From the NCBI GenBank assembly GCA_964469155.1, contig CAYXXU010000080.1:1-19438 (forward strand): 19,438 nucleotides of DNA, written 5' to 3'. The position numbers were made by a program, and so were the translations under genes. Below are positions 14,247-19,438 of this stretch, piece after piece. Each line of letters opens with the position of its first letter. Within the stretch, counting starts at the first letter, position 1. The stretch is from CAIWKO01 sp964469155. Its GTDB lineage: Bacteria > Bacteroidota > Bacteroidia > Bacteroidales > CAIWKO01. Below the pieces are notes generated by a model. It had not been told where the DNA came from, ran no database searches, and was given only the letters and a program-made list of their open reading frames with translations.

Positions 14247-15506
14247 ATGAGTATAAAGTTTCGTTTAACGCTAATGAGTTTTTTCCAGTTCTTCGTGTGG
14301 GGTGCATGGTTAATCACTATTGCAACGTATTTTTTCTCGAACAACCTGGGTACTGGCGAGCAGTTTGGTGCTATTTTCTCAACCCTTGCGCTTTCCTCAT
14401 TGTTTATGCCTGCTTTGACCGGTATAATTGCAGACAAATGGCTGAATGCCGAAAAGTTATACGGAATTTTGCACATTCTTTATGGATTGGTATTATTTTA
14501 TGTGCCCTTCGTCCACGATCCCAACACCCTTTATTATGTGATTTTCCTGGCCATGGTTTTCTATATGCCAACCATTTCTTTATCAAACTCTATTGCTTAC
14601 ACCATTCTTAAAAAGAATGATTATGATGTGATAAAAGTTTTTCCACCCATAAGGGTTTGGGGAACAATAGGCTTTATCGTTGCCATGTGGATAACCAACC
14701 TATCGGGGAGCAAGGCAAATTCCACTCAATTTATTATTGCGGCTGTTGCTGCTATTGCCCTTGGAATATACTCATTTACATTACCCAAGTGCCCCCCGCA
14801 GAAATCTATATCAAAAGATGCTTCGTTTTTTGAAATGTTCGGCTTAAGCGCCTTTAAACTTTTTGCAAAATACAAAATGGCATTGTTCTTCATTTTTGCA
14901 ATGTTTCTGGGGGCCGCTTTACAATTGACAAATATGTATGGCGATACATTTCTGGATGATTTTAAAAACAATCCTCTTTATGGGCCGGAATCATTTGTAG
15001 TGAAGTACTCCACAATTATTATGTCTATCTCACAAATTTCTGAAACCTTGTTTATTCTAACCATTCCGTTTTTCCTGAAACGTTTTGGCATCAAAAAAGT
15101 AATGCTCATGAGTATGATTGCATGGGTGCTGAGGTTTGGGTTGTTTGCTTACGGAAATCCATCCCCTGAATTTTTATGGATGATCATTCTTTCTTGTATT
15201 GTTTACGGTATGGCCTTCGATTTTTTCAATATTTCAGGTTCCTTATTTGTCGAAACCACTACTGATTCTAAAATCCGTGCCAGTGCACAAGGCTTGTTTA
15301 TGATGATGACCAATGGGTTTGGAGCTTTCCTGGGAAGCAAAATCAGTGGATTTATCATTGATACTTATTTTACCACTTCAGCAGGAAAAGACTGGCATCA
15401 GATATGGCTCACATTCGCCATTTATTCATTGATAGTGGCTGTGCTTTTCGCAATCTTTTTCAAGCACAAACATGATCGTAAGGCGGTGGAAAACATCCAG
15501 CACTGA
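14247..15506 (+). CDS. Nucleoside permease, MFS nucleoside:H+ symporter (NupG/XapB type)
   Basis: A 419-residue inner-membrane carrier with about 12 hydrophobic spans. The N-terminus 'RLTLMSFFQFFVWGAWLITI' is the hallmark of the nucleoside:H+ symporter family, as are 'MPALTGIIADKWLNAEKLYG', 'MPTISLSNSIAYTIL' and 'PPIRVWGTIGFIVAMW'. The C-terminal half has 'GSLFVETTTDSKIRASAQGL' then 'FMMMTNGFGAFLGSKISGF'. The family imports purine and pyrimidine nucleosides by proton symport. Length agrees with E. coli NupG (about 418). It is the middle gene of a close-packed set (38 bases after the DUF151 gene, 31 before GAPDH) with no terminator between, so co-transcription is likely. Exact nucleoside preference is not readable. 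Confidence 0.9.
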   Translation: MSIKFRLTLMSFFQFFVWGAWLITIATYFFSNNLGTGEQFGAIFSTLALSSLFMPALTGIIADKWLNAEKLYGILHILYGLVLFYVPFVHDPNTLYYVIFLAMVFYMPTISLSNSIAYTILKKNDYDVIKVFPPIRVWGTIGFIVAMWITNLSGSKANSTQFIIAAVAAIALGIYSFTLPKCPPQKSISKDASFFEMFGLSAFKLFAKYKMALFFIFAMFLGAALQLTNMYGDTFLDDFKNNPLYGPESFVVKYSTIIMSISQISETLFILTIPFFLKRFGIKKVMLMSMIAWVLRFGLFAYGNPSPEFLWMIILSCIVYGMAFDFFNISGSLFVETTTDSKIRASAQGLFMMMTNGFGAFLGSKISGFIIDTYFTTSAGKDWHQIWLTFAIYSLIVAVLFAIFFKHKHDRKAVENIQH

Positions 15507-15537
15507 TAATTGGCTTTCAGTATCAATTTAAACTTCA

Positions 15538-16536
15538 ATGGCAATACGTATAGGTATTAACGGGTTTGGCAGGATCGGAAAACTTGTATTCCGGCTGATG
15601 CAGGACGACAACAATTTCGAAGTTGTCGGGATAAATGATACCGCCGATATCAACACATTGGCACACCTGCTGCGGTACGATTCTGCGCATGGATCATTTC
15701 GTGGGAGCGTGGAGGTGAAGGGCGAAAAACTCATAGTGAATGGCAAACCCATCATGACATTTCATGAGAACTTGCCGGCCAACATCCCCCGAACCATGCG
15801 CGGCGCGGATATTGTTATTGAATCATCCGGAATATTCCTTAGGCGTGAAATATTGACAGGACACCTGGAATCAGGAGCCAAAAAAGTTATACTTACCTGC
15901 CCTCCGCAAGATGCTTTGGATAAAACCATTATTCTTGGGATCAATGAAGATACGTTAACTAAAAACGACCGTATCATTTCGAATGCTTCCTGCACTGCAA
16001 ATAGTGTTGCCCCATTAATTAAAGTACTTCATGAAAAGTTTGGTCTGGTTCAGGCTTTTATGAATACGGTGCATCCGGCAACCAATAACCAGCGGTTGAT
16101 TGATGCCCCGCATAAAGATCTGCGCCGGTCGCGTACTGCATTATCGAATATTATTCCTACCACTTCAACGGCCATACCTATTGTTATTGAGTTGTTTCCT
16201 TTTCTGAAAAATAAATTCGATGGGTTGGCCACCCGCGTGCCTGTGGAGGATGGTTCATTGATAGAAATTACGGCACAACTTTCATCAAAAGTTACCAAAG
16301 AAGAAGTAAATAAGGCGTTTTTCGATGCTGCTGCCGGCAACTTAAAAAACATCATTGAATATTGCGCTGACCCTATAGTTTCGGCAGATGTGATAGGCAA
16401 TCCGCATTCTGTTATCTTTGATTCTTTATTGACCAAAGTACTTTCCGGTAATTTTATTCAGGTGATTGGGTGGTACGATAATGAATACGGCTATTCGAAT
16501 CGGGTGGTTGATCTGGCCAAAATTATTGGTGCATGA
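15538..16536 (+). CDS. Type I glyceraldehyde-3-phosphate dehydrogenase, divergent paralogue
   Basis: A 332-residue NAD-type dehydrogenase. The Rossmann fingerprint 'GINGFGRIGKLVFR' (6-19), Asp34 (NAD preference), catalytic Cys152 in 'SNASCTANSVAPL' and His179 in 'NTVHPATNNQRLIDAPHKDL' are all present. 'WYDNEYGYSNRVVDL' closes the protein. It differs from ordinary glycolytic GapA: SCTTN has become SCTAN, the phosphate-binding 'SSTGAAKAVG' is 'TTSTAIPIVI' (208-217), and the APAK-like strand is 'TCPPQDA' (120-126). The NNQRLIDAPHKDLRR stretch is closer to GapB or erythrose-4-phosphate dehydrogenase-like enzymes. It most likely oxidises GA3P or a related aldehyde phosphate, but substrate and direction are uncertain, so no gap symbol is given. 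Last gene of the operon. Confidence 0.88.
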   Translation: MAIRIGINGFGRIGKLVFRLMQDDNNFEVVGINDTADINTLAHLLRYDSAHGSFRGSVEVKGEKLIVNGKPIMTFHENLPANIPRTMRGADIVIESSGIFLRREILTGHLESGAKKVILTCPPQDALDKTIILGINEDTLTKNDRIISNASCTANSVAPLIKVLHEKFGLVQAFMNTVHPATNNQRLIDAPHKDLRRSRTALSNIIPTTSTAIPIVIELFPFLKNKFDGLATRVPVEDGSLIEITAQLSSKVTKEEVNKAFFDAAAGNLKNIIEYCADPIVSADVIGNPHSVIFDSLLTKVLSGNFIQVIGWYDNEYGYSNRVVDLAKIIGA

Positions 16537-16574
16537 TCAAATCCGGAGATTAAAGACGTATTGAAAGCGGTGGT

Positions 16575-16976
16575 TCAAAAACCATATTCATCATAAAATT
16601 TGATCAGGGTATTATACAAATCTTCAATAGCAACGTAGTGGTTGCTGCACCCTTTTCTTGAACAAATACTCACCTTTCCGCCAATATCCATAAGAAATGG
16701 AACCATGGGAGCTCCGCATTTGGTGCAGTTTTCTTTACTATTCAACACCTGGTTGCAATGCGGACAAGAAAATTCGGCAATATCCACACCCGAAAGATCC
16801 AGATTGGCTTCATGATCGTAATTACCATAAATGGAACTCAACCTGATTACCCCCCTTTCTTTCCCAACCTGAATATTGAGTTTGATACTGGGTTTGTCCT
16901 GAAGTTTATACTCACGGTCCATTAATGAGGTTCGGCATAATGGGCATTTCACGTGAATTGAAACAGATTTTTCCAT
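16575..16976 (-). CDS. Zinc-ribbon protein of unknown function
   Basis: A 133-residue protein without signal peptide. Cysteine pairs are CPLC (11-14), then after a beta-rich segment ('IKLNIQVGKERGVIRLSSIY') CPHC and CTKC, and finally CSRKGC. These suggest two zinc-binding ribbons, the second like a zinc finger of DNA- or RNA-associated proteins. I do not recognise a named family, though compact multi-CxxC proteins of this sort are conserved in Bacteroidetes. It is convergent with the GAPDH gene (38 bases between stops) and divergent from tex. It is the only gene in the window with a perfect Shine-Dalgarno, which secures the ATG at 16974-16976. A small hairpin (TGGTT CAAA AACCA, 16571-16584) overlaps its stop codon. 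Confidence 0.7.
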   Translation of the reverse strand: MEKSVSIHVKCPLCRTSLMDREYKLQDKPSIKLNIQVGKERGVIRLSSIYGNYDHEANLDLSGVDIAEFSCPHCNQVLNSKENCTKCGAPMVPFLMDIGGKVSICSRKGCSNHYVAIEDLYNTLIKFYDEYGF

Positions 16977-16980
16977 AACT

Positions 16981-16987
16981 ACCTCCT
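16981..16987 (-). promoter_or_regulatory. Perfect Shine-Dalgarno of the zinc-ribbon gene
   Basis: On the minus strand the leader reads AAAAGGAGGTAGTTATGG, so AGGAGGT lies 4 bases before the ATG. Bacteroidota messengers normally lack such a site, and no other gene here has one, so it decides the start and may mark special translational control. Confidence 0.8.
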
Positions 16988-17011
16988 TTTATATAATTGC
17001 GAAATTTTTTA

Positions 17012-17019
17012 TAAAGATA
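17012..17019 (-). promoter_or_regulatory. Possible -7 element of the zinc-ribbon gene
   Basis: On the minus strand TATCTTTA is one base from TAnnTTTG, with a CTTG 20 bases upstream (17043-17040) as a weak -33 element. The leader before the Shine-Dalgarno would be about 20 bases. Confidence 0.35.
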
Positions 17020-17114
17020 CGAATATTTTTTTCGAAAAGCAAGCCTTCAGGCCAATACATTGCCCATTATGACAATTATCATGATTAATGAGTAGTGCAA
17101 AGCCTGAAAATAGA

Positions 17115-17122
17115 TAAATTTG
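17115..17122 (+). promoter_or_regulatory. -7 promoter element of tex
   Basis: TAAATTTG matches TAnnTTTG and ends 38 bases before the ATG at 17161. No TTTG is found at the usual upstream spacing. The element lies inside the longer open frame that begins with GTG at 17095, so a transcript started here could not encode the longer form. Confidence 0.5.
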
Positions 17123-17160
17123 CAGTAATTTCTATTATTTATTCCCAGTTTATAAACCCC

Positions 17161-19296
17161 ATGCTATACCACGAAAAAATTGCAAAAGAATTGGGTCTGC
17201 AGGTTCAACAAGTAGCAAATACCATTTATTTGCTTGACAATGGAGGCAGTATTCCTTTTATCGCCCGATATCGCAAAGAGCTTACCGGCTCGTTAGATGA
17301 AGTTGAGATTGCCAACATCCGCGACCGCATAAATCAACTTCGGGAGTTGGATAAACGTCGCGAAAGCATCATTGAATCGATAAAAGAACAGGGCAAACTT
17401 ACCCCCGAACTGGAAAAACAATTGCTTGCCACCACCACCATGGCCGAACTTGAGGATATTTATCTGCCTTATAAACCCAAACGCAAAACCCGAGGTTCGA
17501 TGGCCAAAGCAAAAGGGCTTGAGCCTTTGGCAGAATTGATCTTCGCGCAGGAATATTTTGATATTGACGCTAAGGCCGCTGAATTTATAAACACTGAACT
17601 CGGGGTTAACACTATTGAAGAAGCCATTGCCGGGGCCTGCGATATTATTGCCGAATGGATAAACGAAAATTCGCAATTGCGTTCGCGGATCCGTTTGTTA
17701 TTCGAAAAGGAGTCTGTCATCGAATCGAAAGTGGTTAAAGGTAAAGAAATTGAAGGCCGCAATTATGAAACGTATTATGAAGTAAAAGAATCGCTGCCAA
17801 AATCGCCGTCGCACCGGGTGCTGGCCATGTTCAGGGGCGAAAATGAAGGCTTTCTGAAAATTTCTATTGAACCGCCAGCGGAAAAAGCATGGGAAATAAT
17901 CGATAAATACATACTGAAAGCCCATAATCGTGCCGGTTTGTTGGTGAAAGATACCATTCGCGATTCGTATAAACGCCTGCTGCAACCATCGATGGAAACC
18001 GAAATGCGGCAACTGGCCAAGCGGAGAGCCGACGACGAAGCCATACGTGTGTTTGCCGGCAACCTGAAACAACTGCTGCTGGCCCCTCCCCTGGGCCATA
18101 AAAATGTACTGGCGCTCGATCCGGGGTTCCGGAGCGGATGCAAAGTGGTGATACTGGATAAAAACGGAAAATTGTTGCACAACGAAACCATTTATCCTCA
18201 CCCCCCGCAAAATGAACTGAAGCAGGCCATGAATAAAATAGAGAACCTGGTGGATGCTTACAAAATTGAAGCCATTGCCATTGGCAACGGAACTGCAGGC
18301 CGCGAAACCGAGAACTTTGTCCGCCGTATTAAATTCAAGAGAGATATTCAGGCCATTGTGGTAAACGAAAGCGGCGCATCAGTCTATTCCGCCTCAGCGG
18401 TGGCGCGCGAAGAATTTCCCGATTATGATGTTACCGTCCGCGGCAGTGTATCTATCGGTCGCCGACTGATGGACCCCCTGGCCGAACTGGTTAAAATCGA
18501 TCCAAAATCTATAGGTGTGGGCCAATATCAGCACGATGTCAATCAAACGGCTTTGCAAAAAAGCCTGGAAGATGTGGTGGTGAGTTGTGTAAACTCGGTG
18601 GGGGTCGACCTGAATACTTCGAGTAAAGAATTATTGACCCATGTTTCGGGTGTGGGACCGGTGCTGGCCAAAAATATTATTGACACCCGCAACAAAAACG
18701 GGGCTTTTGCATCGCGCAGCGATCTGAAAAAAGTTCCGCGCTTTGGCGAAAAAGCCTTTGAGCAGGCGGCCGGATTTCTGCGCATTCAGAACGCCCAAAA
18801 TCCTTTAGATGCCAGCGCCGTGCACCCCGAAAGCTATGGAATAGTGGCCCGCATGGCAAAATCGGTGAAATGCACCATACCTGAGTTGATGGCCAATGCC
18901 GAACTGCGCAAACAAATTAACCTGAAAGATTTTATCACCGATACGGTGGGTATGCCCACCCTCAACGATATAATGGATGAGCTTGCCAAACCCGGCCGCG
19001 ATCCGCGCAAAAGATTCGACCTCTTCGAGTTCGATAAAAACGTGCACGATATGAAAGACCTGATACCGGGCATGGAACTTCCGGGCATCGTTACCAACAT
19101 TACCGCTTTCGGCGCTTTTGTCGACATAGGCGTTCACCAGGATGGGCTGGTGCACATCAGCCAAATGGCCAACCGCTTTATCAAAAACCCCAACGAGGTG
19201 GTTACCCTCAACCAGAAAGTTACCGTAAAAGTGGTGGAGGTTGACAGCGAGCGCAAGAGAATTCAATTGAGCATGAAGGATGTTGAGCAGAAATAA
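17161..19296 (+). CDS. tex: Tex family RNA-binding transcription accessory protein
   Basis: A 711-residue cytoplasmic Tex protein, which binds nucleic acid and acts on transcription or RNA turnover; the family is near-universal in bacteria. Domains in order: Tex N-terminal helical region (~1-180, 'IPFIARYRKELTGSLDEVEI', 'YLPYKPKRKTRG'), YqgF/RuvC-like domain (~310-450, 'VLALDPGFRSGCKVVILD', 'IGNGTAGRETENFV', 'VVNESGASVYSASAVAREEF'), helix-hairpin-helix (~475-560, 'LLTHVSGVGPVLAKNIIDTR', 'VPRFGEKAFEQAAGFLRI'), and an S1 RNA-binding domain at the end (~640-709, 'GIVTNITAFGAFVDIGVHQD' then 'GLVHIS'). The ATG at 17161 (MLYHEKIAKELGL) matches the family N-terminus. The GTG at 17095 would add 22 unrelated residues and overlap the promoter. 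Single gene, divergent from the zinc-ribbon gene. GC-richer than the neighbouring operon. Confidence 0.95.
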   Translation: MLYHEKIAKELGLQVQQVANTIYLLDNGGSIPFIARYRKELTGSLDEVEIANIRDRINQLRELDKRRESIIESIKEQGKLTPELEKQLLATTTMAELEDIYLPYKPKRKTRGSMAKAKGLEPLAELIFAQEYFDIDAKAAEFINTELGVNTIEEAIAGACDIIAEWINENSQLRSRIRLLFEKESVIESKVVKGKEIEGRNYETYYEVKESLPKSPSHRVLAMFRGENEGFLKISIEPPAEKAWEIIDKYILKAHNRAGLLVKDTIRDSYKRLLQPSMETEMRQLAKRRADDEAIRVFAGNLKQLLLAPPLGHKNVLALDPGFRSGCKVVILDKNGKLLHNETIYPHPPQNELKQAMNKIENLVDAYKIEAIAIGNGTAGRETENFVRRIKFKRDIQAIVVNESGASVYSASAVAREEFPDYDVTVRGSVSIGRRLMDPLAELVKIDPKSIGVGQYQHDVNQTALQKSLEDVVVSCVNSVGVDLNTSSKELLTHVSGVGPVLAKNIIDTRNKNGAFASRSDLKKVPRFGEKAFEQAAGFLRIQNAQNPLDASAVHPESYGIVARMAKSVKCTIPELMANAELRKQINLKDFITDTVGMPTLNDIMDELAKPGRDPRKRFDLFEFDKNVHDMKDLIPGMELPGIVTNITAFGAFVDIGVHQDGLVHISQMANRFIKNPNEVVTLNQKVTVKVVEVDSERKRIQLSMKDVEQK

Positions 19297-19329
19297 ACTC
19301 CGCATATTAAGGGTTACCAATTGCCTTCC

Positions 19330-19438
19330 GGCATCCAGAGTTCTGTAAATGAACACTCTGCAATAGTGTAATGACCTACACATTTCTGTACATGACCACC
19401 CTGCGACAGGGTAATGGCATACAGAGTTCTGTACATGA
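19330..19438. repeat. 43-base tandem repeat with internal hairpins, running off the window
   Basis: TTCTGTA-ATGA recurs at 19341, 19384 and 19427, an exact 43-base period. Each unit also shares CTGC-A-AG-GTAATG in its middle, and a partial unit (GGCATCCAGAG, 19330-19340) precedes the first. Unit two contains hairpin ACCCTG CGA CAGGGT (19399-19413). Unit one has the same position with a weaker stem. The junction of units two and three gives ACAGAGTTCTGT (19421-19432). The period is not a multiple of three, and similarity runs through most of the unit, so it is neither a coding repeat nor a CRISPR array. The array starts about 35 bases after the tex stop, and its true length is unseen. Confidence 0.65.

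Noticed and set aside
16534..16605. Inverted repeat TGATCAAAT / ATTTGATCA around the GAPDH and zinc-ribbon gene ends
   Set aside because: The arms are separated by more than 50 bases, partly lie in coding sequence and have no T-run; probably chance.
17698..18210. Minus-strand open frames inside tex (170 and 138 residues)
   Set aside because: They are antisense shadows of tex with no family features.
19341..19438. CRISPR array
   Set aside because: Similarity extends across most of the 43-base unit, no constant-repeat/unique-spacer division is visible, and no cas gene is present.

Overview
The window reads as a chromosomal segment of a Bacteroidota bacterium, most likely a Bacteroidales-type lineage. 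Four things support this: several genes have the Bacteroidota promoter pattern (TTTG-like, about 20 bases, then TAnnTTTG) and almost all lack a Shine-Dalgarno; type IX secretion (T9SS) C-terminal sorting-domain remnants are present; a CGCAAAG palindromic repeat of a kind common in this phylum lies beside gcvP; and the gene set (orphan LytTR regulator, multi-PAS hybrid kinase, PorT-like barrel, membrane pyrophosphatase, DUF151-UVR protein) fits. The species cannot be fixed from the sequence alone.

Layout. Bases 1-2570 are an accessory, debris-rich stretch. A broken T9SS sorting domain on the minus strand is split by a 49-base palindrome, followed by a small LytTR regulator, a 208-residue protein with a fibronectin-III-like C-terminal half and its terminator, a 21-base tandem repeat running into an orphan T9SS sorting domain, and a CGCAAAG repeat element. 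From 2574 the window is mostly housekeeping: gcvP (minus); a divergent intergenic region carrying a cluster of palindromes; a 1326-residue soluble hybrid histidine kinase with seven PAS-like domains; a convergent outer-membrane barrel gene; and a membrane pyrophosphatase (minus).

Bases 13606-16536 form a probable operon: DUF151 bifunctional nuclease-like protein, MFS nucleoside permease, and a divergent type I GAPDH. It suggests a nucleic-acid or nucleoside salvage theme ending in glycolysis, though this is inference from spacing. A zinc-ribbon protein with a perfect Shine-Dalgarno (atypical for this phylum) is convergent with it, and tex (RNA-binding transcription accessory factor) is divergent from that. 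The last ~100 bases begin a 43-base tandem repeat of hairpin-containing units that runs off the window edge.

No convincing new multi-gene defence or mobile system is visible. The most unusual items are the non-coding 43-base hairpin array after tex, the palindrome cluster between the gcvP and kinase promoters, the probable membership of the pyrophosphatase in a divergent K+-independent clade, the divergent GAPDH, and the strong Shine-Dalgarno on the zinc-ribbon gene. No tRNA, rRNA, CRISPR array or intact insertion sequence was seen.
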